Positions 33,914 to 45,600 of a stretch of 64,000 nt of DNA are shown here, piece after piece. Source of the DNA: Volutella citrinella (taxonomy: Eukaryota; Ascomycota; Sordariomycetes; Hypocreales; Nectriaceae); assembly GCA_034401135.1 (NCBI GenBank), contig JAWZSP010000008.1, positions 1,426,001-1,490,000 of the forward strand. Direction: 5' to 3'. A program made the position numbers and the translations under genes. Within the stretch, counting starts at the first letter, position 1. The number at the start of each line of letters is the position of its first letter. The notes beneath the pieces were generated by a model. The model saw only the letters and a program-made list of their open reading frames with translations, searched no databases and had not been told where the DNA came from.

Positions 33914-36900
33914 GACATGAAGGTTTCATCACTGGATATACCTACCTGATGAGGCACGAAACGCGATTCGCCCCGTCGCATGTGGTGGGGGTGCCCTGGA
34001 GCCTCCGATGGAAATGTGATATGGTATGATGAATTTCCGGAGCTCGCGCCGTGATGGTTGGACGTGAAATGTGTTTACCGGGAGCACAAAGAGCACGTGG
34101 ACGTGGACGACAAAGTCTGGGATGTCTAAATACTGATCGACGAGGATGCCCAGTTGGGGCCTTGGAAGGCAGGCTGCTTTTTGACGCGAGGGGGTGCCGC
34201 CGAGGTGCCGATGGGGGCTGGCTGGCTCTGTGACGGGAGATTTGAGCCAACAACTCCGTGTCTATGCATCGAGATGTGATGCCAAGTCTATGGTTGGCAG
34301 CGGGCTGTGTATCGATTCCTCTTGCTTTGGGTCCAAAAAGGGGTGCCGTGGAGGGAGGGCGACGGGGAGGGAGTGTTGCGTCAATACCTGTGATATCTCG
34401 AGAGAGCGTGGCCTTGCTACTAGTTACTGCTAGCGGCAGAGGGCATTCAATGTACGAATTGAAGTCATCTATCTGTGCACAGGGTCTTGTCTTACTCAGT
34501 CGGCGAGTGGAAACCGGCTTGGTTCATTGGCCATCGACTGACTGGCTAATGTGCGAAGGATGGCCTATTGAACACAGCCTGCTGACCCGCGGATCTGCTG
34601 ACTGTGTAAATCGCCAATCCACTTGCGTAGAGACGAAGGGTTTGCTAACCGAAGGGATTTTTGTTCGACCTAAAAGCACGATGGAGGCTGGGATCCAGCA
34701 TGCGACCCGAGTGCAGCTTCACCTTGGCTCCGACCGAAGCGCCGCTTGCTGTTGTGCAGAGCTTCCCTGCCGACCTAGCGAGGGAGGGATGTGGTGGTCA
34801 GACACACTCCTAGTAGTGCTCTGTAGAGATGCCACGATAGAACCCATCTCAAATAAGACAATACAGGCAGGGCGCAGCGCCACAGCGTCAGTGTTAATCT
34901 GCTGCCCAAGGCCAGCCACCGGACCGATCAAGAGGTCCCGTTGTTGGCCCCTTCGCTTCAGGCCTCATCTTTTCTACTCCCTCTTCTCGTCGTGAAGGCT
35001 TCCTTGGCATTTTTGCTTGAGCGGTCTGTTGAGACCAGCCTCGAACGGCCTCGTGCAGCTGCCAGGGACCAACTTGGCTCTACTATACGAAGTCATCATC
35101 TAGTTGCAGGGCCGTTTGTGGGGTGTGCTGGCTGTTTGTGTTGGTGGTGGCGGCGGTCGCTGTGCCAAATATAGCGTTCAACTTGTTTCAAGTCGAGGAG
35201 CGGAGGGGCAGAGTACGTCTATGGCGGCGCCAAAAAGCGGGATTGATGCATCTGCAAGGTACGGGCTTGCGAGGACATCTAGGGGGGCGGGCAGTAATGC
35301 TGTTGGCAATATGCTTAGGGACAGGCTTCTCCAGCCTCCCTCTAGCCCAGGTTAGTGCCGCAGGTAGGACAAATCATGGTGGAGGCAGGTTACTATATAC
35401 AGCCACAGTGCACCACCCCGGCACTGCGCTATGCTGTGCACCTTGAGGCCATGCGGCCGAGGTGAGCCAACTCCTCGTATTCTCGACAAACGCAGATCAA
35501 AGTTCCCTCGCAGATATTCCTGTGGCCGGCAACAACGGATGAGCAGGCGACGCCATGCAGGTAGCGTGCGTGGACACGACATCCATCCGATCTGACGTGG
35601 CTGGGAGCAGCGACATCCCGAAGGACGATGGATGAGGGACGACGGCGTTGGAATCTACTCCAGCGCTGCAGATGTCCGTCTTGGGAGTGGAATGTCGCTA
35701 GCCAGGCCCCCCGTTGCCGTTGTTGCGTTCGTCGGAGGAAGTTGCGTTGACTCGAGGTCATCTAGGTAGCTCTTGCCTGGGATTCCATCCTGAGTGTAGG
35801 ACGGAATGCTGCAATTAATCATCTACATGTCAAGTTCGCCTGCTATCTGTCGGCCTGTCACAGACTCACTCACACATACGGGCTGGGTGCCGCTCTGGCC
35901 TTCCCTTGCCGCCACTTACACTTACCGATCCTTCGAAACAGTCGCTCGCAAGCTAACAGAGCACTTTGCGATCCTTCCCCTCGGCAAGGTCTGTATCAGG
36001 ATCCGAGCCTCGCCCACTACCGAGTGAGGTAAGCAGCGGCGTTGGCATCTCTCAACATCAGCCTCACAGCCTAATGCGCATTGCGCCCCAGGACTGGCCC
36101 TGATTTTAAATTAGAATCTCAGATCCGGGGACAACCTGGGCCAGCAGAGGATCCAGCCATCGCCCTGCATGCTATGTACCGACGGCTCTGTTACAGTGCA
36201 TGCAAGCACACAAGGCCAGGCTCTCTCTCCCACGCAGCATTGATGGCAGTGGAAGAAGAAATGGGCCGCTTGATGCAGGGCTAGCAGCAACTGCATGTCC
36301 AGCGCATCAAAGAAACAAGTGACGGGATGCGCTTCTCCACAATTTCGTTCGTGTTCTCATAGCGAAACCCACAACGACGAATCCCAGGGGGCCAGAGAAC
36401 AATGGCAATTATGGCCCTCGTCCATGGGATCAACAGACTCGCCCCTTGGCTATCAAATGGTAGGTCTCTGAGGGAGTCTAACCGGCAAGGCAATGCCGTT
36501 AGGGCCCCGGACTACTGATCTTTTTGCGGCTACGGGGAGCAATGAATTTCAAGGTTGGCGAGGCCAGTGGCTGATCCGAGTCCGGGTCTTGCGGCTGTCT
36601 CAGTCGAAACGGCCAACCGCATGGCCTTGTGTTTCACTCTCAACACCAGCCCACAATAAGGGCATGTCTCCAGGGCTATCAGTCAGGGGACCGGCAGGCG
36701 GGAGCGGCGCTGAGGGGCCAGGCCAGCGGGACCAAGCGGGCCTCGCCCGGTGCGCGGAGGGGACAGAGGGCCGCGGCGGTCCACCTCACCCATTGGCGGG
36801 CCACGGTAGGGCGCTAACGGTGGCAGATGGCGATTTGCGCCCCTGGGCGATGCAGCGAGCGCCCCATTGCTTCCGTTTGGCTTCCATGAGGCCGCCTAGC

Positions 36901-38142
36901 AGTTCGCCCTTCTCTGGTGTCAACCAACCACCAGCCGAGCTCACCCGTTGACATTTGACATGAGGGACTCGCTGCCAGGGCATGCGATGCATGGCCACGG
37001 CAGCAGAGGCTCGCGAAATCTGCAAGCCACCCACCACCAGCCATCCCATTGCAACCAGAGCACTTGCGCACCGCACTACCTCATCTTGAATCTCCGAGTT
37101 TCCCGCCTGGCGCCCGCCCGCCACAGGCTCGCCTGCCCATGCAAAGACCGAGATTGGTGGTGGCAGCCATCGTGTCTATCATGTGTCAGCCCTTCCGCCC
37201 GCTCTGGTTGCTGATGGTGAACTGTGCTGCCCGCTAACCCCACTGCGAGCTGCCCTCAAACAAGCACCCCGGTGAACCTGAACAGTAGCGCCTCCATGGC
37301 AATCACAGACAGCAAGCTCGTTTCCCTCAAAGGACCCGCGGACCCCAAAGGACCCGTTTCTCGGGGAGGAGGGGAAGAGACCCGCAGCCTGGTGCGTCAT
37401 GGATCTCCGCCATTGCTTTGTTTGACCCAGTTGAGTTGCTCGCCATGATGTGATGCTCCCGCTGCCACTGGCACTGCTGCTGTAGTATCACGGGCAACAC
37501 AGCAGACCGCCCTCGCCTCGCCGGTGGGCAAGAAGGGCACGTGGACTAGGGGCCTCCCCCAGTGTTATGTTGACCCGCTCCATTGCCAGGATGCCGACGA
37601 TCTCTCCCAGGGCTGTGCTGGGACTTGCTGGGAGTCTGGGAGATGCCGAGGAAGCACATACCGTCCCAGCGCCGCACACAATTGTGGTCGTCGGGTTGGT
37701 CAATCATTGCGCTGTTACTGCTGCGCTTCGGAACTGGCTGCGCATTCTCTCGTCATATCGTATCTGGGATGGGATAGACCCAGCCACACCCCTAGCTGCA
37801 CTCACCCACACGCCCAGGTCGAGACCTCACACCTCGCACATCTCACACGCCCCCCTCTAACCTGGGAAGCCAAGGGAAAGGGGACGCGGACCCATCGTGT
37901 TACGAGAAACAAAGTCAGGCACAGGCTTGTCAATGGCTGCGGGTGCGCAGAAGCCGCCTGCTTGTCTCCGAATGTGGGTGTGCCTATTAGTGATGGCCGC
38001 CCACGCGTTTGGGTCGTCTTATAACACCCAGTCCCTTCCCGGACCTCCTGCGCACAGAAAGGGTTCACTGTTGGCTGGGCCAGAATCATCCTTTTCGTGA
38101 CCATCGTTTACTTTTGCATCCCGGCGGCAACACTCTTTAGCC
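33914..38142. other. 4.2-kb gene-free stretch between the aldolase and tyrosinase genes
   Basis: No gene is supported. Frames such as 34258-34995 (245 codons) and 37524-38024 (166 codons) have no domains and overlap antisense frames. The final part must hold the tyrosinase promoter. It includes an ACGCGT at 38003-38008 and a TTATAAC sequence near 38019. Confidence 0.55.
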
Positions 38143-40417
38143 ATGCACATTCAGTCTACGCTCGTCGCCACATTGGCGTTGGGCGCGTCCTTCGCTTCTG
38201 CTCAGCGCCAGCAACACGTTCCCATCACCGGAGCTTCTGTTGAAGGCAATGGCGATCTACCTATGCGACTCAACATCGACGAGCTGGCCCGGACTCGCAC
38301 TCCTCAGCGGTAGGGCTAATGCACCTTGGATTCTATTCCCACAGATCATCTCCGTCTAACTCACATGCTAGCACTCTATACATCCGTGCCATGGAGGCCA
38401 TGTACCGCGACGCAGCTGGAGACCCTCTGTCCTACTTCCAAGTTGCTGGTATGACCTATCGACTGTTGGATTTGTTGAATTGGCGCTTATTCACAACCCA
38501 GGTATTCACGGACAGCCTTACGTCGAGTGGAACGGAGCCGGAGCTCGTAACAATCAAGGGTGGGGAGGATACTGCCCTCATGGTGTAAGTTGGCTGATGG
38601 CACTCTGACGCACAAGGGACTGGCAATTGACTGTAAAAGGAATCTATCTTTTTGACCTGGCACCGACCTTACGTAGCGCTTTTCGAGGTAAGCAAACAAG
38701 CTGGCAGAAACTAGGGGCGAGAGTCTAACAATCACGACAGCAAGTCCTTGTTGAGCACGCTGTTCGCCTGGCGAAGGAGTATTCTGGATCCGAATATCAA
38801 AATGCCGCCCAAACGCTTCGATCCCCCTTCTGGGACTGGGGCTTGGGCGAAGGAGTCCCTGCCGTCACCTCCCAGCAAAAGATCGAAATCGAGATGCCCG
38901 ACGGCAGCACTAACGAGATCGACAACCCGCTTTTCAGATATAACTTCCCCGGTGCGGCCCGTAATGGCACATATGGAAGATTCCCCGCGAGCATGAACCG
39001 CTGCACAGGCTCCGGCGAAAGCTACCCCGACACGGCCAACAGCCTGCTCGGAAGGCGACCATACAAGCGATGGGTTGTGAGTGTTACTGGCAATCATGGC
39101 TCGTCCCACCCATGTTGATGTGTTATAGTTTGATGCCCTCACGCGGCCCACCACCTTTGAAACGTTTGCCTCGACTGGCAGCGGCAGCACAAGCTTGGAG
39201 ATGATCCACAACGGCATTCACTGGGACGGTGCCTGTGGTGGACAGTTCCTAGCTGCCGAGACCTCCGCGTTTGACCCCCTCTTGTAAGTCTGACTGATTG
39301 TCGTTTCGTACGCCAAGCTGACACCGACCTCCCTAGCTGGATGCACCATACCAACGTTGATCGAAACTGGGCCTACTTCCAGGCTATCCGCCCTGGGCAG
39401 AACTTCGAGGGCTCGTATAGGGGACAGGCCCGATGGCAGACTCCCGCCGGCACCGAAATCAGCCCCAGCTCGCCGCTAGAACCCTTTTACGGCAAGAACG
39501 GCGAGTTCCTCACCAGCGAGGGCGTTGTCGACTATTACAACTTTGGATACACTTATGAGGGCCTCGAGCGCGGGAAGTCGGAGCAAGAGAGGAGAGACGA
39601 TGCCCTGAGGCTTGTCAACTGCTGGTACGCCGACCAATGTGACGGACAGCAGTCAAAGCGCGGTGTGAGCTACGAGCAGCCCGGCAGCAGCCCCAGCAGC
39701 CTCAGCAGCGCAACCAAGCCCAGCTCTACCGGGGCGAGCCATCCCACCGGCACACCTGGTGGTTACAGCACTGGTGGCAAGAAGATCCGGTACTTTGCTG
39801 GTATCAAGGTCAATGTCGAGGAGCTTGACCGTCCGTGTGCCGTCAACGTCTACGTCAAGGACCAGCACGCCGGCTCCTTCGTTGTCATGATGCAACCCGA
39901 GAAGGGTATCTACAACGGCGAGTTTACCATTGACGAGGCTGTCGAGAGCGGCGGCTACAAGTCAAACTCGACTTTGGGTAGCGTCAAGGATGGCGTCAAG
40001 ATCGAGATTGTCAAGGTACGACCTGCTGAATTCTATTCTATTGAGGAGAGATGATGTAGCTAACTCGCAATTCTCCTGCAGCCTGACGGCACCACGATCC
40101 CCGTCGAGAAGGTCCCCAGCCTGAAGATTGAGGTCGAGAGCTGCCCCTTCACCCCGCCCAAGGCAAACAACGAGCTGCCGACCTATGGCCAGCCCACGCG
40201 GCAGCCCGTCCCCCCCGTCCAGTACAACGGAGGGGGCTCCGACGGCGGCTCCAACGGCGGCTCCGCCCCTTCGCCCACGGGCGGCAATGGCTACACGCCG
40301 CCTGGAGTCACTGCTCCCGGCTCCGGGTCGCCTACCAATGTGCCAGCCAATGGCGCGACTCGAACGGGGTCCTTTGGCGCCCTGGCCATCTTTGGCTTTG
40401 TGCTTCTTGCCATGTAA
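38143..40417 (+). CDS. Secreted tyrosinase (type 3 copper protein), possibly GPI-anchored
   Basis: Eight exons give 626 aa: 38143-38309, 38372-38448, 38502-38584, 38640-38687, 38741-39076, 39129-39283, 39337-40015 and 40082-40417. All junctions keep the frame. An N-terminal signal peptide (MHIQSTLVATLALGASFASA) points to secretion. The CuA site uses His84, His108 and His117 (CPHGESIFLTWHRPY). The CuB site uses His264 and His268 (MIHNGIHWD) and His292/His293 (FWMHHTNVDRNW). A Ser/Pro linker at about 440-460 leads to a C-terminal domain typical of fungal tyrosinases. A Gly/Ser/Pro-rich stretch then ends in the short hydrophobic tail GALAIFGFVLLAM, suggesting GPI attachment. Such enzymes oxidise monophenols and diphenols to quinones for melanin or cuticle-type pigments. 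I see no pigment gene next to it. Confidence 0.94.
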
Positions 40418-41790
40418 TTCTCCGAGTCAACATCGACACATTTCCTTATGTTCAAAGCCCCACGAAGTTACGCCCCGAGGCGGAGAAGAAAAGAATGATC
40501 CCAGGCGCCGACCGCCGTCCCGCCATCGTAATGGATCACACTTCATCACTATCCATCATTGCATTCACAGAGTAGATTTTGTGGAGGGGAGGGAGGACTA
40601 TACTTCTTCGGTGAAGAAAGCTACCCCTTAATGGGCTTAGACTTGGGTCGTGGCTATGCTTTCGCATCATGTTTTACTGGCACATTTTGTTTTCGGTGGG
40701 AAGCATGCTGGGTTTCATCAACACATATTTTGCGAGAGAATCTGGCTATTCTGAGTGCCATCCATGCTCTGTTCGGGAGCGCTTCTGTACATGTCATTGA
40801 AAGCAAGACCTGGCGTCATACAATCAAGACAGATTGATCATCACGATTTAAACATGTGGAAATTTGCGGACTTGTCATTCTGTTCTGCTTGCTACGTTGG
40901 TCTAGTTCTCCTGGGGATGGGCTGGACGCATGTATCATACATATATGTATAAGAACACGTACTGACCTGAGAACTTATAAGTCAGCCACAGTGGAGTGAG
41001 ACAGTTTAGCATGACAACACTCTAACCGTGCTAGGTGATAGCCTACGCGGGCTGGATTTGTCCAGAACGGCAAGTTCTTGGTGCAAGTCGTTTGAGCCAT
41101 GGAGCAACTGAACGTTCAACTCGTGCAGGTCGAGGCCACATTCATGAATGTTGTGGACGTCAACAGTCGAGTATCTGTGTGGACCCTCGCTCTCTCATTT
41201 TGGTTCTCCTTCGCGTCAACGATTGTCGAGACTACAAAGCTTTGTGGCACTGATCCAAATGTCTGAGCTCCGACAGCTGAGCAAAGGAGGCGCATCTCGA
41301 ATTGCGCCATTAGAGTTCGACGCAACAGTCTAGTACAAATGCTACCGTTACGATCCCTCTATCATGCCTGTTTTCTCAGAATAAACTACAACTAAGTTGA
41401 ATGAGTTTTATTAATGGAATCAATTGTAAGGAATGATTCCTTTCTGGTTCCGACGGTCGCAAATGGGTTGTGTGCATCTCCGTTATGTCTCAGCACGTTC
41501 TTAGCGATGCCTGTTGAGGCTCTACCTTCAACAAATCTCCGAATCAACAGACACTTCTCACTCCGTCTGCCTACACGTTATCGTCCACAGAAAACCCATG
41601 TCCTGGTGGCTATTTTCGGGTTAATGCAGGATGTCAGTCCCAGAGTGGTCACATGACATGGTTTCCACTCAAGCGCTTGGAAAAAGTCGGTCTCTGGTTG
41701 GCGCGCTTGGTCGCAACAACTGCCTAACTTACATCTCAACTGCTTCAAACCATCCTCGCTGCTACCTTGTTGTATTTTAACAGCTTCACA
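40418..41790. other. Intergenic stretch between the tyrosinase and GNAT genes
   Basis: These 1.4 kb hold the tyrosinase 3' flank and the acetyltransferase promoter. A 14-nt perfect palindrome (ATACATATATGTAT) lies at 40937-40950. No open frame has support. Confidence 0.6.
40937..40950. repeat. 14-nt AT-rich perfect palindrome
   Basis: ATACATATATGTAT equals its own reverse complement. It lies about 520 bp past the tyrosinase stop. It could be a protein-binding dyad or chance in AT-rich DNA. Confidence 0.5.
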
Positions 41791-42631
41791 ATGACATTCC
41801 AAGTCACCGAGCCGACAAAAGAGGACGTGCCTTTAGTGTCGTCTACGCACATCATCGCTATGGATGACAACCTGCTGATGCACGCTCAGTTTCCAACAGC
41901 AGAACTGCTCCAGTTTTTCGAGAGCGAATATCTCCAGAAAGACACAACTGAGCACATTGACGATGCGAAAAGAGGTGTTCTCATCGCGAATCATGCAAAT
42001 GACCGGCAAGTTGCGAGTTTCGTCAAGTGGACTGTGTACACTGGAAGCGCTGTTGAGAACCAGGAAGCGGCACATGATGAGTGGCCGACAGGCTGCCGCC
42101 CTGAGTATCTAGACGGCTATGCCGATTACACTCAGAGACTAAGAAAGAAGGTCCTGGGAGACAAGGCCCATTACCGTAAGTTTTTCTTACCGTACATGAC
42201 CGTTATGACCGCCAAAGAGTTGCTGGCCATGCAACCGGCTATGCAACATTGAAAGTCGATGGACCAGCTGTTCAGGCGTCAGCTTTGTCAAGGCATAGCT
42301 TCGGCTCCTGCCGTTGCATCTGCCCCTGTTCAGAGCCAGAACGGTCAGCGTCTTCGTGCTAACCAACCCTATCTTTCTAGATGTGACGTATTTGTGCACC
42401 CATCCGGCTTATGGCGGCAAGGGTGCCGCATCCCAACTTCTGCGCCAAGTGCAGGCCCGCGCCGCAGAGGACGGAGTGCCGGTGATACTGGAGGCCACCA
42501 TGAATGCCGTAACCTTCTACGAGAAACTCGGCTTCGAGATTTGCGAAAAGTTGGAGATGACGCTTCCGCTGAGAGGCGCCAGCGACCCGACAGAGTACTA
42601 CGAGGAAAAGGTCATGGTCTGGGCTGCGTAG
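41791..42631 (+). CDS. GNAT-family N-acetyltransferase
   Basis: The exons are 41791-42175 and 42381-42631, giving 211 aa. The 205-nt intron has donor GTAAGT and acceptor TCTAG and joins AHY to HVTYLCTHPAYGGKG in frame. The acetyl-CoA loop is THPAYGGKGAASQLL (about residues 135-149), followed by a helix with QVQARAAEDG and then EATMNAVTFYEKLGFEI, the usual GNAT C-terminal strand and helix. The N-terminal half (MTFQVTEPTKEDVPLV, HIIAMDDNLLMHAQFPT) resembles fungal small-molecule acetyltransferases of unknown substrate. The start ATG follows a leader ending CTTCACA. The neighbours give no clue to substrate. The intron is long for this window, and a further small exon inside it cannot be excluded. 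Confidence 0.85.
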
Positions 42632-45600
42632 GATCTATTGTTGCGGCCTTGTCGAGCGGCAACAGGATCCATCCATTAAACATTGGTCCACAACATATGA
42701 GACGGCAGCAATTGGAATACCTTCGAGAGAAGGCCGAATCTGGGCTCGCATCGCGTGCGTCTCGTGTCGACTCAGGATGTGACGGCGAAAACCCCACCCT
42801 CACGTGGTGTGGGCGATGTGAAGCTGGGACCGCAAAAAGCTGGGGCTCCACGATCAAGGGGGTTGAGTTGCATGGAAACGCGGAGACCCAAGAGCGATTT
42901 TGATCCGAGGCGAGCAGGGGAGCCGGGATGCCGGAAGGGGGAGGGGTTCACCGCCCTCTTGCGGCCGTGTGTGGAATGGGATGAGTCGTTTCTTCGCAAC
43001 CCAAGGCGTCTGTCTGTGGGATGAGTGTGGGCGGCCTCGATCCAGCGCCGCGCGGGACGGATGGGGTTGCGATGACGACGTCGAGGGAATATGCATCGTT
43101 TCCGCTATCATTCCCAAACACTAAACAAACGCCGTCCACGCCTGCCCGACACCCCGACGCCTACTCTGTCTGTGCCGGGGCTTGGCATGATGATCTGGCG
43201 ACGACGTCGACTTGCGCCCTGCACCCAGGCATGCGACGGTCTCAGAGGGTCCCCTGCAACCCCCCACGCTGGGCCGACGCTGTGTCTCGGTCGAGATTCG
43301 CTCGGGGGTGTGTGCGAGCGCAAGCCGTGGGCCAACTTCCAAGTTATGTACTCGCTTGCTTCATTGCTTCGCAATCTGTGCGTGTCTCTGTGATGGTGTG
43401 CGGATGCTCGCCGAGCCAGACCAGGGCCAGTAGGGCGATAGACGCGCACAATGCGGGCCTCACGCACATGAGAGCCACAGCACAGGGGGCATGGCAGCAT
43501 GGCAACTTGCGCAAGGACATGGGTGCTATAATATACTCCGTCGAGACCGCTAACCTTATGTACGGCTCCAATTACACGTCTTCTATTTGTTGCGTGTAAC
43601 GAAATTGCGGAGGCGCGGCTCAGACTGTTGGAACTGGAAGCGGCGGCGGCGCCAGAAGCTGCTCAGTTGGTGCCTCGGTCTACTCAGTCAAAGAGAGATG
43701 ACAGGAGCATGGGAACCGCAGGCCCAACTCACCGCAGAGTCATAGTCATGCTCGTGCAGGTTGGCCTCCTGGCCTCACAGTTGCGCAACGCGGTCCGGCA
43801 ATCAATAGCTGTAGCGGAAGCAACCGACACAAATCTGCAGCCCTCGCATTGCCTAGACCGGCTCCGCAGGGACTCTGCGACGAAGATGTGTGACAATATC
43901 GCTTCTCCTACAACAAGAGTTCCTCCTTCCTGTCCCGGCAAAGATTTGAACGAACGAGGCACAGCTCAAGTCGGGCCATCGGGGCAGGCCGGGCAAAGCG
44001 AGGTCGGAGGCGCCGGTGCGGAGCGGACCGGGAGGATGCCAGTTTGATGGCGCGCCGGCCTGGGATCTCGACTCCAACACTTTTTTGGCCAGGCCATCAT
44101 CCATCGGCAAAGGTGGTTATAACGGCAGCGGCAGCGCGAGCCGTGGGTTTGGGGGCGGCTCCGCGGCAGCATGGGCAACGGCCAAAGTGAGCAGACATGG
44201 CAGGAAGTGGTGGCGCCGCACTCGAAACGAGACTCTGAGACTGGCCAGGGCCTTGCTTAGCCTGCTCCTGCTGCTGCTCCTGCTCAGATTAGGCCCGGCT
44301 GCACCTCCAGCTTCGGCTCCAGGTCCAGCCAAGTCCCATCCCAGGCTCAGGCATATGGCCTGGTCAATGTCCCTGACTGTCACTCTGTCTGTCAGGCTTG
44401 AGGTGACGTGCTGCTCGCGCACCGGCCGCTCTGTCGGTACGCATTGGGCACACCGGGGGATGGGGTAAAAGGCCCCAGAGACTCCTCCGTGCTGCAACGT
44501 ATGGAGAGGCTAGAGAGATGTCAGGAATGGCAGATGCCCCATTCCCATTGTATACCCGACGATATCGAAGCTCGTGCACGCCCCGGAACTGGCCCTCGCC
44601 CGTGGAAATACGTAACCGTCAGAGCTCCGTATCCGCCCTGCCAGCCAGCTAGTTCGGTTTGGGGCTCCGTCGAGCCCAACGACGGCCAGCACGTTGCTGC
44701 AGGATGCAGGGCCTGTCGACCCCGGGGTTCCAGGCGGTCGCACGGCGCCAGCCAAAAGGTTATTATCCTTAGCCGCACTTCCCTCTGCGGTCCGTGCAGA
44801 AATGACGGTGGTCGCCATCCCTGGCCGAGCCATTACGTTAGAGCAACTGCCGGACCATGCAGAATAAGGGAAGACTGCCCAGAGAGCTGCTTTTCCATTT
44901 GGTAATCGGCGGCCCATTGAGCCCTCGACTCGCTGGCCATCTCGACGCCGCCCAGGTAGCCGTTACATGTCGATTGCCGTGCATCTCGCCGCCGTCACAG
45001 GTAGCCAGGACCTCGGGGCCCTTCCGTTTGGCGAGGTGTGGAACGGAGGCTGACGGATGGGTGGTCGGGGTTGAGTCTGGGCGGGTTGTTTCTTTTCATC
45101 CATTATCTGTTGCCATTATGTACTTCTATCTCCTGGACCCTGGGACTGATATCAGAGATAAGACCATGGCTGCGCCTTGCTTCGACCCTGACATTGGATT
45201 GACTGATCGATGCCCTCACCGTGTCCGGATACCATCCATCCAGATCCGCCCTGGCCCGGATCCTCTTTACGATACACCCCGCCAGGACCCTAACGCAACG
45301 CAGCGCGACCAAAAGGCCTCACCGTCCAGGGCTTTGTTGGGAACGGCGGCATGGCGCTTTTCCTGCTTCCGCCGACACCGCTGCGACTGGGAGAGAGAGA
45401 AAAAAAGGGCTCCCCTTTTCTCTCATGGCAAATTATTGTACCATGAGGTTGGGATTCGCTTGCCATGCCATGGGCCCATGATGCCCAACGCCGGGCCCGG
45501 TGTCCGATGGCCCGGATATTGGACGACGACCGGGGAAAGGTCTGACCGGTGCTTGCAGCCGGGTAGAGCCCTGGAATACGACGACAACGACGACGTTGTC

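Noticed and set aside
34258..34995. Plus-strand open frame of 245 codons
   Set aside because: It has no recognisable family, no splice-supported extension and unusual cysteine content; it is best explained by chance.
38000..38142. ACGCGT upstream of tyrosinase as a cell-cycle element
   Set aside because: A single hexamer next to a pigment-type gene is best explained by chance.
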